DNA of 64,000 bases, taken from the NCBI RefSeq assembly GCF_039555335.1, contig NW_027305511.1:1-64000 (forward strand), given 5' to 3'. Position numbers and translations under genes: made by a program. Every line of letters begins with the position of its first letter. The first letter of the stretch is position 1. This document shows, piece by piece, positions 11,101 to 25,600 of this stretch. The notes beneath the pieces were generated by a model. It made no database searches. It had not been told where the DNA came from and saw only the letters and a list, made by a program, of their open reading frames with translations. The stretch is from Amphiura filiformis (taxonomy: Eukaryota; Echinodermata; Ophiuroidea; Amphilepidida; Amphiuridae).

Positions 11101-14100
11101 ATCTGACCATCTATAATCGTTTCGATACTTTATTGGTTGAGTTTAGTTTTACCCCGTTTATAGGTATAACTATTATTACCAATATTTTGCAAAATACGCT
11201 AATGGGGCGAATCCGCCCATTGAGTCCGCCTGTGGAAAACACAGGGCGAACTTGCCCCTTCATATACAGGGCGGACTTGCCCCAATCCCCCTCGTGTTAT
11301 GCCTGCTAAACACAAAATGTCGATCTTTTAATTGCATAATATGTTGGGCAAAACGTTCACCTTCCGAATAAATATAAGAACGAAAACCATCTCTGCAAGG
11401 TCTTGAGATTATTACAATAATACTAATTCTAAAGAAGTAAACTTCCTTGACTCGGAAACGTTTTTTGATGATAATTTCTGTGGCGAGGAGTGTCGGAAAA
11501 ACTTAGCTATGATGTGTGCCAGCTAATTACATCATCATTGTACTTTTCAAGCAGTAATGAGATCAGAAACACGAGGTGGGTGGACACTCCCCGGTCTCCA
11601 CTATAATACCTTAATGTTCACCTTCATTGGTGGTCAAGGGGATATAAACAACTCATTTTCCTTGTTGCAGGTTGGCCACTGTCAGTTGCATATCGCTAAT
11701 GATGGGCCTCTCTGTTCACACAAAAATATGCCCAAGGGTCAAACTCGATAAATAAAATGTATTTCACAATACACAATGTACTCATAAAATGTCAAATAAA
11801 TATAAACATTCTTGTTCTTTTCTAGAGCCTTGCGTTTCATTTGATAAATCACACTACTTTGTAACCGAAGGTGTGGATACATCCATTGGATTTGTGATTC
11901 CAAATGACCCTGCCATGCTGATGACTCCCGTTAGTGTAGGTAAGGTTTTGCCTTGAAGTATTGCTATAAACCTTTGACAAGGCGTAACTCACGCGTATGT
12001 TGGCGGAACTAAAACCCATAGAGGCGCCGTCTTTACAACGCGGAAGTGAATTTTCGTCAAAGGTTTAGAGGAAATGCTATAATATATAGAGGTGAGATTG
12101 TGATTTGGTTGATCAGCGCTATAATTTCTTTACAATTTCGTTTCTCTGATCGATGTGTGTACAAGTTCAAACTTATTTCTAATGTTTCTCTTCCCATGCA
12201 CGTTTATACTTGTTATCAGTTTGAATAGGCCTATGTATACCATATGGCTAATAGTTTTCGACTATGTAAGCTGCTTTGGGGCCTCAGCATAACTTATGGC
12301 TCAATATAAAAGTATTGTTCTTCTTGTCTCCCTCCTGGACAGCATTTACCACTACAGATGGATCGGCCATCGCTGGTACGGATTACACAGTAGATGCAAG
12401 TCCAGTTGATGTTACAGCCCCGGCTGGAATGATTTCAGTAACAGCTACATGTGACCTTGTAGAAGGTGTGGAAGCGTTTGAAATATCTATCGATGTAGGC
12501 ACATACAAACTCGGCACTCCTTCTACGGCCACAGTATGGATATCAGATGGGGATTGCCCAGTTGTGACAACACCATCTCCCACAGCAGCTGCGACAACAG
12601 CTTCCCCTGTAGTAACTCCAGGTAGGTACACCTATTCAATGACATTAACCCGGGAGACCACTCAAATAGTAAAGCGACATTCATGTGCGGCCACACTTTT
12701 CAACATGGATGTCTTTCGGTGAAAAATTGTGTGTAAAATAATTAATACACTTGAGGTTTTCAAAAAGAAAAAAGCTATATAAAATTAAAAGAGTTCTAAA
12801 ATAAAAAAAAGAGTTCTTTTAGTGTTCAATAAATGAGTCTTTGAGGGGCAATATGTTATGGGGGCCAATGAATACAAAATAGGTGGTGTGGCAGATAAAA
12901 ATGCCCCTAGTTCTTGAAAACAGGGTATAGTTTGAATCTCCTACTGGGTAATACAATACCAGTCCTATTAAAACTAGTAACTTATGATATATTATTGTGT
13001 CTGTAAAGAAATCTGTTGTAGTACATCCCCTCATGACGTGATGGTCTTGGTATGGCGGCGCCCATGAATCATGTGAGGATTGTTATAATCTTATAATGTT
13101 ATGTGTTAGATATTTGAATATACCAGCACGTATGAAGTTGAAGTTGAATTTATATATATAATATAAGTGTGGTCGCTATGGTATTTTTTCTCATATTAAT
13201 GGGGAGATCAAGCAGTGTAAGGAGACAACAAGTATCATTGATTAGTCATAGAGTACAGACATAGTGCCATCAGTGTGTCTGTGGTGGATGGGACCACTCG
13301 ACGTTTTTTGCCGCCACCTTTTTGAATGGCCGCGAACGCCATTGCGTCGCGTTACGCAGGGGGATGTCTGAGGGGGTGTATCTCTTCAGAATTGGAAACT
13401 TGGTTTAAAAAGGCCTAATTTTGGTTGTTATCATTGCTTTAAAGTGTACGAGCGTCCAAAAAGTTGAACCAAAACAGACACTTCTTTATCCATACCGGTG
13501 TCTGAGGGATGAGCCCCCCCGCCCCATTATTTGGAAAAATGTCAAAATAAAGCTCAAGTGAAGCCATTTCAGCTACCATTTTGACATTGATGCTGTTATC
13601 ATTGCTTAAAACAATAAATGTATAGATGTCCAAAACAGAAGCCAAAACGGACACTTCTTTATTCATACGCAGGGGGTGTTTGAGAGGAGGATGTGCCCTC
13701 CTAATTATTTTGAAATAAATTCAAAATCAAGACCCAATTTCAAAGACAAGTTTGACGTAATTTGTCCATCACGTACGCCATAATATATTGCGACCGACGA
13801 TATTGAAATGTTTTCTAACAGCCTTTTCTAACCCTTTGCGAATAATATCGAAAACGTTCTGTGTTTGCTGGGTATGTAACAAATAATTACAATATGTGCT
13901 TCATTCTATTAAAAAGACTAACATATATACATTTTTTTTGTTTTGGTAGTGCCTTGCGTTTCATTTTTAAAATCCAGCTACTTTGTAACAGAAGGTGGAG
14001 ATCCTACATCCATAGAACTTGTACTTTCCAATGTAGACTCTTCAGTTGTGGCTCCTGTTAGTGTAGGTAAGGTTTTAGGCTGTTATGTAAAGGTCTACGC

Positions 14101-17100
14101 TACGGCACATTTATTCCGTGGTTGAAATCGCTGAGGAAAAATTGCCGTTTCGTTTGTTGTAAGCTATTCTGGCCTATACACGTATTCTTTGTTGTAAGCT
14201 ATTCTGGCCTATATTCGCATTCTTCTTTATTTGACAAACTTTTAGGTGAAATTGAGATATGTGAATAATAATAAAAGAGAGTACAAAATACACCTTAAAA
14301 CTTTGTTCCACATCGGTATCATGTTCGGGTCCGAAATTATTGCCCGAGGTGATTTCCGGAATTCAATATTTTAAATCCAAAATGGTGAAAATATGGGTCT
14401 TAATCTTTTATCGTGGTACACAGATGACAGGGATGTTCTTAATCAAATGAAATGAAGGAAAATAAAGGAAAATTAAATAATTTCGTTTGAAAATTGTACA
14501 CGAAAGACATGTGCAACATTTTTAAAACTTGAGAGTTTTCTCACAAATAACAATACTTTAGAATTTAAAAACTTAAAAGAGGTATTTAAATGGCTTTCTC
14601 TTATTTCACTTATATGGCCTTTTGGAACCAAGCTCTTCTTTATGTAGAATTATCAAATCATAAATGGAAGGAAACAATTGACTCTAACGATAAAACCTAT
14701 GAAAATATCTATTTCTTCTGAATAGCCTTTACTGTTACACCCGTATCGGCCATTGCGACTGACTACACAGTAGACTCAAGTCCAGTTGCTGTTACAGTCC
14801 CAACTGGAGAGATTTCAGTAGCAGCTATGGACGATGCCCTTGTTGAAGGTGTGGAAGCGTTTCAAATATGTATCGATCCACCTACAACCCCGACCGCCTA
14901 CAAACTCGGCACTACGTCGGATGTCACAGTATGGATATTAGATGCCGCAGTTGTGACAACGACTCCCGCAACGACAACGACTCCCGCTTTGGGTAGGTAC
15001 ACCTATTCAGGTACACCATATTAAAAACAAAAACAACAATAAACATATATATTACCTTTTTACTCTTAGCTTTGGATGTGAACAGTTTTTAAAGCCCATA
15101 ACCCTAACCCAAACCCAAACTTAACTGTTTATGTATATATTAACAAGCATAAACCTGCCAACGAATATTATTTGATGGATATCATTATTGTGACCGCTAT
15201 GGCATACTTTCTCACACACTAAATGAGGCTACACAATATGGAATATAACGTCGAGCGACAAATAATCAATTTCTAATTGTGATAATGTCTAGAATGTTAA
15301 TGTTTTTAGCACAGTGCCTGTTTTTAAGCATTTTCAGTCATCGCCTTATATTCAGATATTTTTTTGTTATTACCAAGGAGGGTTATACCCTCCTACTTTA
15401 TTTCTATATCAAACCTACTACGCTGCTTTAAAGTCTCCTCAATCCATTGATATCAAAATAAGTAACGATATTATTCAAATGACGTCGTTTTTATTCATAT
15501 GTGACACATTCTAAGCCAAACCAAGGTCGGACATTTTTTAAATTTATCAGTGCAGTGCATAAGCTCAATGATATTGGGATTCCCAAATCCCTGGCATTCT
15601 CTCTCTCTCTCTCTATCTCTCCCCTCTCTTTCCCCCACCTCGCTCTCTCTAACTCTATCTCTCCACTTTAGTAACCTACTGGATCCAGTTCTGTGACTAC
15701 AAAGCTGATGAATCCCAATCACCATTCATGTTTTACATCAAGAGATCTACTACAGAAGGTGTAGCCACTATAAGTAAGTTATTGTTTCCACTTGAAGAGC
15801 TAAGCTGCAGAAGTACCTCGGTCCAATTGAGGCATTTTGAGATAAGCATTTAAAGTCATCGATATACTGTAGCAAAAGAATGGAGCAAGGTATAAAAAAT
15901 AAAACTTTACATCCACATTGGAAATGCCATGTTTTGGCACAGGTGTTTGTTCTTGATGAATTTGATAATTGATCAAATCAATAGTAGTGATTTTTGGATT
16001 TTGTCACTTTTGCAGCTCGGATCAATTAAGAACTTGGTTTTGATAGGTTTGCATTATACTTGATGACCCCTGGGAACATCAACACTGCTTGATCGTCAAT
16101 AACTGTCGGTCTATCTCTACAAAACCCATGCAAACATATTATGATAGTTTCGATAATTTCGGCATGTAGTGACTTAGGCAATTCTGCAGGCTGCAGCACG
16201 GGTCTTCACTTAATAAGCGCCAGAAAACTGATCTTACTTGAACTTGTTTCATCCCACATTTTACTATTTATCTACTTTTATAACAAGACCTACAAATGGT
16301 AACCCTTTCTCTTTAATTTCCAAAAGAAGTGTCATAATTATGTCGAGTTTAGTTTGTGTAATGACATAGCTGTATTATGTCTTTTTTAACAAAATAAGGC
16401 TGCATTGACGGCAGGTGTATAACCTGAAAATATATTTATTTTAACCAATACGAGGTGATCTGTCAGAGAAATCTAAACACCCCTATGGAAGACATGACGC
16501 TAATCTTCCACACTGGATGTGTAAAATAGAACGGGGTTACCTGAATGGGTGACTCTCTTTGAAAATTTTAAATCTACACCCCGGTGTGGAAAATTAAGGT
16601 TATAACTTCCATAGGGAATGTATGGGTTTCTACTGGAATTGCCCAATGGCGTATTCAACAGTGAAGTGGGTAGGGGCGGGTCTCGATTTTCCAGACTGCT
16701 CACAAATGTTCTGCTCGCAGTAACTTCCGAGATGATGATTTTTTACCGACTGAATAATAAAATTCGGGTGGCTACAGCATCCATTTGCACACCCCACGCC
16801 ACTGGTATTTAATCAACCCTGCTTAAAATGGAAAGAAGCAAAAACAGAGGAAAATATATCATTATTTAATTGAACTATATTATTAAATACATGTCCAAAT
16901 ATATTACAACTATTACAAACATACACTTTTGTATATTTTTGGAAATGAATCGCACCTTTCAGTACTTCATGAGACGGGACTTTGGGTTACTGGTAAGGAT
17001 AATCATCAATCCCCTAAAAATGATTCTGTATAAGAGTAATATTAGGTTTCCGTCGTTTTTACAGCGTGTTCTACCCGTGATGTTAGTGCTACAGGAAATT

Positions 17101-20100
17101 TGGACTTCGAACCTCTAGAAGCCGTGACAGCGACGTTTCCTGCCGGATCGGATACTACCACTTGTAGTGTGACAATACTACCTGATGTATCGCGGGAAGA
17201 TCCTGAAGTGTTTGAGATTTCAATCAGCAGTCCAAGTACCGGCGAGCTTGGAGACGTTAACAAGGCAACAGTGACTCTTTACGATTCTTCTTCTTCCCGT
17301 GAGTATCTGCGAGAGAAACTACGACTGAAAAGTCTGCAAAGTTTTTTTTTAAAATTATTTCCATGAGTGTCCCAAGTAACAGTAAATAACAAAAGGTTAA
17401 AAATACAGGCAAACATGATACTTCTTGTATATGAATTGTGAATAATCTACCTGGCCCTGGAATATTTAAGTTTAAAAAGTGTTTAATACTATATGGCCGC
17501 CTAGGATGGTGCAACAAGAAAATAACTTTGTACCGAGAGGAACCACTTGTTGCCCCGTTTTACCAAGAGAAAACTCTGTGGTAACGTATGGGTTACGAGC
17601 TCGTTGGGTGTTTTTCATTTCACAATGAAGGGATCCTTCAGTGACGCTATACATACTTATTTTAAGGTATTACACAATACGGAAATATTGCTATTGTTTT
17701 TTATTTATAGAGAGCAAGTTCTGTCTTACTAGTTCATTTTACCCAATCTTGGAGTCAAGTTCTGTTGTGAACATAGGGATTTGCAGGAAAGGTGACGTCA
17801 GTCAGGAAGGAAGTGTTGGTATGTATACGTTTGCCACACGTGTATGATATCTCTTTTCTAACACATTCTCCTTTACTTTACCATCGGGATTGAGTGCACT
17901 CAAGTGAAATTCAAACATGTAACAATAAAATGACAACATCGTCTGTACATTTAAAATATGGATCCTTCCAGACGAGCCTTGCGTATTACAATTATTTTTG
18001 AAAACAAACAAATCATTTGACATTTTTCCCCAGTTCTAACGACATCCAATGTAGATGCCATAGCCCCTAATGATTATGAGGTCACGAATCAACGTATCAG
18101 CTTTGATCCTAATGAAATATGTAAGACCCAAGACGTAGCAATAGTGGATGACGAGCTGCTAGAACCAGCAGAATGTTTCCAAGTATCACTGTCTCAGCCA
18201 TCAGGCGGCTTGCTTTGCATTCACAACACTGCTACTGTCTATATCAAAGATGACGACTGTAAGTATCTCACGGTTGTTTGATGTATCCATTTTAAAGCAA
18301 AGTTGAACACTGATGGCACTCTTTATCTTAAATCTTGTTTGCATCTTTTCAAAGGATAGAACTTATGTAATGTCATTAAAACATCATAAAAATGAGTAAC
18401 ATATAGCAAGGAAATTTTCAAACTACGTTTTATCATGAAATGCAAGGAACGACTCATATTATGGGCTAAAGTAAATTTAAATTATATGTAAATGGCACCT
18501 CAATTTGCACACAAATATGACACAGTTTATAGAATTAAAATTACCACAGAAGGCAGCAAAAATTAAAATGTTGATAAAGAAAAGAAAATCTTGTTTAAAG
18601 TTAAAAAATAGCTAAAATATATGTGTGTATCTTAGTGATATAGCTGTTGGCATTGTTAAGGTCTAGAATTGAAAATTATGTAATGCTTTGTAAGAAACAT
18701 TAATAAATGATCACACCAAGCAACCGTGATCTCTTTTCTATGTTTATTTTCCCAATCATCATACTATTGAATCCGATTATACGCCATCATCAAACAGTTT
18801 TCCAACTATTTTTTTCTGTCTAAACAACAATCTTAAAACTAGCTTCTTTTCATGCACTACCCCCGGAACATCAGAAGACAATAATGCTTATTCAGAATTC
18901 TTGAAATTCATTCGTGGACAAAAGTGATCTTTGGTCAACTCAAGATACCAGACTTTTCAGTGTTCCTCGCACTAATTATGCAACCGGTGACAATAGCTTC
19001 TTCACTACACAGTGGTCAAAAACTCGCCACAACGCATGGGCGACGTGTCCCTCCACCTTTTGGCAATATAACCCATTTTTTGTTCTTTTCAGCCATTTTA
19101 AAACAATTTTGGCCGGTTGTCAAGCCGGATTGGCGCTAATGCCCCAACGTCATGCTCCCACAACCTTCAAATCATCTCTCAAGACTCATTTGTTTGACAA
19201 TTTGATGTTTCGTTCTTGCTTGTTATGTTTTTAATCCACCTGGTTTGTAAAGCACCTTAATTTGTAAGAGCAATTACAAATACCTTCATATATAGTTTAA
19301 TATTGTGTTATGTTTGAACCTAAACTTGCTTAAATTGTGGTTCTTTTTTTAGCTGGTTGTACACCGTCCTGCCAGAATGATGGAGTTTGCAACGGACAAA
19401 ACAGGTGTATGTGTCCTGCCGAGTACACTGGACCAACGTGTGAAACATGTAAGTGTGGGCTTTAACCAAACTAAACACCAAAAACCACCCAAAATCTAGT
19501 ACCCGGGATACCATACCTTGAATAGTTCCCTCGTTTGAAGATAGTACCAGATAATTAATAATTGAGGTTAAATGTGAATTGAATGTGTTACGCCTAGATA
19601 CAGTTCTATTAACTGCATGTTTGATTATATTTATAGTAAGATGTCCTACTGACTACTGTTTGAACGGAGGGACATGTGTACCTGGCGACAACGTAAACAT
19701 GGTAAACGAATGCCAGTAAGTACAACAGTTCACTTTCGTATTTGTCGCGCAAATCAGAAGAGAATTTTTGAAGACAGGGCAACTCAATGTTATAATAATC
19801 AGATATCGATGTAAATGTTGTCGTACATCTCCAAAGATGTAAAAGGGTCGGAATATCAAGGAGTACCTGTCGATACCCATTACGGGCCTGGGGTAATGAA
19901 CACATGGCACCTGGCTCTTTAATTCGTCAGGATGTGTATAATTTTATAACCCCTCTTAGCGGCGGTGGTGCCAATGGGTACTCTTTGCTTGTAACACGAA
20001 AAAAGGTGTCATTTGGGATATATTTGATATTGTCTGTATTAATAGTGGCGTAGCCAGCACCTTTTCAGAGGGGGGGCAAGGGGGGGCGAGACAAATTTTA

Positions 20101-22541
20101 AGGGGCACCTTTTGGCGACAAAATCAGTTAATGTTACAAAATGCGCGCGAATCTAAACTTAACGCTAAACTGCCGAAATATGGTACAAAAAGTGAATAAA
20201 TTCGCGCGAAACACTTTTTAGGTTAGAATGACAAAATAATTATAATGTAAATTTGGTCAGAAACACAAAAAAGTCTTTAAAATGTCGGGGCGGTCACCAT
20301 CCCACAGGGGGGGGGGCAAGACTTTTCACAGCGGGGGCACCCCCTTATGGAAGATAATTCTAAAATCAAATCTTTACATTTTTACATGGTAAAATGTTCA
20401 CATAAAAACGTTACAAATGTATGCGAGGCTTCCCTCAAGGTATATAAATGCCCCGAAACCATGAGCTTCCGGGGGCATCGCCCCCTTCACCCCCATGGAC
20501 CCCACGCCAGTAAACGCTCCGCTCGCTTCGCTCTATCTATTTCTAAATCAACTTGGGGGAATGTTTGGAGTCTTGCCCACCCTGGCTGAGAGGGCTCGCT
20601 ACGCCTCTGGTAACAAACAATTATTAGGGCTCATTCACACCAAGGTCATAAAGATAACTTTACTGAATGATTAAATGAATAATTAAGAAGCAATTGACAA
20701 GTATTAGATTCCGTAACCATTGGTGTTTGATAATGGCGTGAGCTTATAACCTTATATCAAACCTTTCAATAAGACGGGAAGAAATGGATCAACTCTGCGC
20801 AACTCGATACTGTATACATGGTGTATGCTGCAATCTACATATATTACGGTCTGAGGTTTTAGAGTTCGATTTATAAAATGAAAACTACCCTTTGTCACCA
20901 ATTATATCCTTCTAGAGCTATTTGATCAGGTAGAACATTATTCATCTATGTTTGTAGTTAAACATGACAATGCAAAGAGAAACGAACATTGAGTTCTTAC
21001 CTAGTGTACATCGCGCGTCATACTGCATATTTATATTCTTCAGGAAAAACACTAATAGACTTACGTACTCAAATGTCCATAAAAGTATTGTAAACCAAAT
21101 TCTAAAGCATTATTGAACAAATCTGTTATTGTTTTTTAACTAGATGTTCTGAACGATTTGAAGGCCTTCGATGTGAGACACGGGTTCCTACAGGTATGTT
21201 AATTTCGTTCAGCTAACATGCAGAAGCGTCTGCGTTGGAGACTTTTAATAATAATCTGTTATCACATAGTTTTCTATTATCATTGAAGTATAGGACTTTT
21301 TAATTTTTCGGATGAAATTGGATTTGCTGTATATTCATATTGTATAGCAACAGTCATTTTGTAGAATTTGGTCTTGGTATTACTAAAAATAGGTTCCTTT
21401 GTCAAAGCTAAATGGCAGGTGTATGTTCTTACAACTAAAGTACCCATATCTCACACTCCCAAGCACGCATGTCGTAACAGGGGCTAAGTTCTCTCTATAT
21501 AGGCTTAGCAACAGGGGTCCTGGCGCAGCCCCTAATAATATAAAACAAATTTTATGAAACAGGTGGACAGACTAGCCAACGACAAATACTCCGAAATAGT
21601 TTTTGTTAAAATAAACATACAAAAAGACATTTAACTTACCAAGGGGGCATAGCTTTGTCTCAAAACCTATCAAAGCGCACATAAGTTTCTTAAAAAGTTA
21701 AATGAGGGCATATTTACCAATTTGGCTGTAAATAAAGACAATAAGAACAAAAATAAACAACAGTCATACTAAATAATAAATATACTAAAACAATACAATA
21801 GTAACCTAGTGAAAACTTTTGGTAACAAACGGTCAAGCTAAACGAACTTCTCAGGTGAAATTAATGTATTAATATGTTAAGATACAAAATGTTGAAATTA
21901 TTTACAAAATATATGCTGGTTATTACTGTTGGTTAAATCAAGATATGTACTGGCAATAATAACCATGTGATAACCGTGAAGCAGTCACGTTTGTTTTGAT
22001 TTTTGTAGGGAAAATATATTGGAATAGTGCCCTATTGCGGTTACGCACGAAGTACAAATCTATTGTTGTAATGTGAACAATAAACCTACGTGCAGTTCAT
22101 GCAATGTAATAAAATACAATAAACGGGCAAACTCAAAGTTTGCTAACTATGAAGGGAATTTGATTCAAATGTGATCGTAAAAAAGATTGATTGCATTTTA
22201 ATGACATTGAGAATAGTCACAAATCCGCTTGTCAGGTTTGATATTGTGACTACAATAGGTAGGTACCTGTGCGTGTCCCGTATCAAACAATAGATTCATA
22301 CCTATAATTAAATCTCATCAAAACACCGGTAATAGGAAAAGATAAAATAGATTTAGTTATGCTCATGAATTGAACTGTGTCCAATTTTACACAATACTCA
22401 AGTTTCCTTGTTTCACTAAAATTAATTTACAGTACATTATTAATCAGGTCGTTGAAGCACCTGATGTTTGTGATTGCTTACATTCTTGACTAATAATTAT
22501 TCCTAATTTTTTTTTTCACTAACACAGTTACTTACTTACTC

Positions 22542-22614
<73 letters not shown>

Positions 22615-25600
22615 TTTACGTACTTACTTACTTACTACTTACATCTGGTTCTGAATAGGAACTGTTTGTGTTGGTCAGTTGGCGGAAATATGCCACACAG
22701 AAATAAGCTGACTACCCAGCAAACACGAAAGTGTTCTTAAAAAGTTTTGAATAAAACGTTCAAACGTTTTAAAATGTTTTCCCCATTTCCATGGCAACTG
22801 TCAATTGGTAACAGGCCCTTTTCTCATCCCATATGCCTCCTTATACCATAGGCCTATAATAGTTTTTGTATTATTACCTAGCTGGGGGGTTTACACCCCC
22901 CAGCTAGGTACTGTATCTCCGATTCTTCTTTCTTTCTTTCTTTCTTTCTTTCTTCTGGCAACAAAAATTTCAAAATGCTTCTGCTCCTACATGTTACACC
23001 CTACAATTACGTAACTTGCACATATGTATCGACTATATCCAGTGCCCATAGGGTGCAAACAGAATTGGGGTCAAAGGTCATTAAGGGGGAATTACCGGTA
23101 TACCAAATATCTTCAAAATGCTTCTTCTGCCACATATTACATAGCACAATGATGTCACTTACACATGTGCATCGGCTTTACCCAGTGTTCATACCTTGCA
23201 CACAGAATTGGGGTCAAAGGTCATTAAGGGGGGAAAAATCTTACAATTGCCTTATCTCGACATCTGTAAGGGGTGTGGGGCTCAAACTCAGTGACAACAA
23301 AACTCATGACCAGGGGAACATTTTACAGGGGTCAGGTCAAAGGTCATGCAGAGGTCAAACTTTAGAAATGCATTTTCTGGACATCTGTAAGGGGTACAGG
23401 GCTCAAACTCCGGGACAACAAACTTAATGACCAGTGGAAAATTTTGGAACACTTTCCAGGGTCATGTCAAAGGTTAACTGGGGTCAAATCTTGTAATTTA
23501 ATTTTCGGGATATGTGTATGGGGTATGGGGCTCAAACTCAGTGACAACAAATCTCATGTACAGGGGAACAGTTTGCAGGGGTCAGGTCAAAGGTCATGCA
23601 GAGGTCAAATTTTTGAAATACATTTTCTGGATATCTGTAAGAGGTACGGGGCTCAAACTCTCTGACAACAAACTTACTGACCGGAGGAACACTTTGGAAT
23701 GCTATGCAGGGGTCAGGTCAAAGGTTACCTGGGTCAAATCTTATAATTTAATTTTCTGGGCATCTGTAAGGAGTATGGGACTCAAACTCGGTGACAACAA
23801 ACTTCATGACCAGGGGAACATTTTGCAGGGGTCATATACCTCCAAAACACCAACATGCCCCAGCTAGGTTTGTGGTCTATGACCACCATTTGCCACTAGT
23901 TTTCTATGCTATGCTATCACGTACTCTTTGTATTTATTTTTCACTTGTTTTTGAACTCATATTGAGCGTACCTGTCTAACTGTATTTATTTTTCACTTGT
24001 TTATTCTTCATTTATATTATACTGATATATTGATTTAAAATTAATTCTGTATTAATTATAGTTTATTATCCAACTAATTTAGTACTTGCTTAGTATGCAA
24101 TCTTACAAAGTGTATCGTGTTTTAATTTAATATACTGTATTATTTATTATTCATTTTCTATTATTGTTGTTGCTATGTAAGATGGAAAAGCATGTGAATA
24201 AACTACTTTGAAATTTGAAATTTGAAAATGGCGGGTTATATATAGGTCATGGAAACGTTTTAAAACGTATTATAAAATATTTCGGGCAAACATTTTTGCA
24301 AAATATTTTGTTCACACTTTAATATTTGGCCTCGTCAATACTAAAATAACATTATCTTAGAATGTTTTGCATTAAGTTTTCAAAAATGTTTTTGAATGCT
24401 ATTAAACGTTTTTATACCCTTCATATAACCCGACATTTAGATATTTTCTGTAAAACGTTTTCTGCTTCAAGTAGCAAAACTGTGTAGTGTACAAGTTTAA
24501 TTTCGCAAACATAGATTCTTGAGCCAACCGCTTCAGTGAACATAGTGTATTGTGCCCATAGCAGAGTCAGCAATTAGCCAAGGCCTAACGTTGTGTTTCT
24601 TGATGCAAAAGAGCACAGGTCCATTTTAAAATTGAGTTTAGGTTTACTACTGCCCCTGTGATATTGTTCACAGTAAATATAATTAACAATATCATACCAG
24701 GACCATTGAAATGGTTCTAGGTCCTTTCAAGTGAAATTCAAAACCTTTCAAGTGAAACCAACGAGTTCCTTGTAACTGAATTATACAATACTGTTTACAA
24801 TTACTGAATTACATTCAGACGAGAAGGCTTGACGTCGTCGTTAGTATAGATTACACGTTGGTGATCTCGATTACTGATTTATTGAATTATAAATCAAATA
24901 TTGATTTATTGATTTATCGATCGATTATTGATTGATTGATTTATATATCGATTATTGATTTATCTACAATTCAGGTTTATCGATCGTTTATTGATTTTCT
25001 GATCTAATTTATCGATCGATTCTTTATTGATTGATTGGAAGTGACCTTTGAGCTCATGAACTCTTTGAGCTCGTGACCCACAAGCGAACGCTAAAATAGA
25101 CGGGTACAATACTGAATCATATTTCAATCTAGAGATCCGTGCAATGGTAAATTTGCTTAAAGTGATTTCATAAACCCTCATTTATAAGAATGATCTTTCT
25201 TTTGTCCAACGACAGGCCTATCTGGTGGCGCGATCGCAGGAATTGTTGTTGGCGTCATTGTCGGGTTGGTCACTCTCGGTATCGTCTTATGTGTCATCTG
25301 CATGCTTCTACGACCTAGGCCAAGCTTCCCCCCTGCACCTGTTGGTATTCAACCTGATCTGGCAGCAAATGGTTTTGGCAATAACTTTATGTTAACCGAC
25401 GGTACAACGGTGGGTGAAATTATATTTCCTCCTTTCTTATTTATTTCACCGTTGGCAGAATAGCAGGCTACCTAGAGGCAAGGCTCATTATCACACGTAT
25501 GCCTATTCAATATACAGTAAGCCAAAAAATTAAGGTACCAGTTATGTTCACCCCCTGTGTATCCTAAACAAAGACAGATATGTCATAATTGGAACCAGCA

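Noticed and set aside
12383-12631. Antisense 82-codon open frame across exon 5
   Set aside because: Shadow of the Calx-beta exon on the opposite strand.
15088-15120. Telomere-like AACCCTAACCC sequence
   Set aside because: Only two imperfect units inside an intron; chance or decayed.
22975-23867. Open frames of 150 and 117 codons resembling a repetitive protein
   Set aside because: They follow DNA tandem repeats whose unit length, not codon structure, keeps them open; neighbouring frames are equally open.
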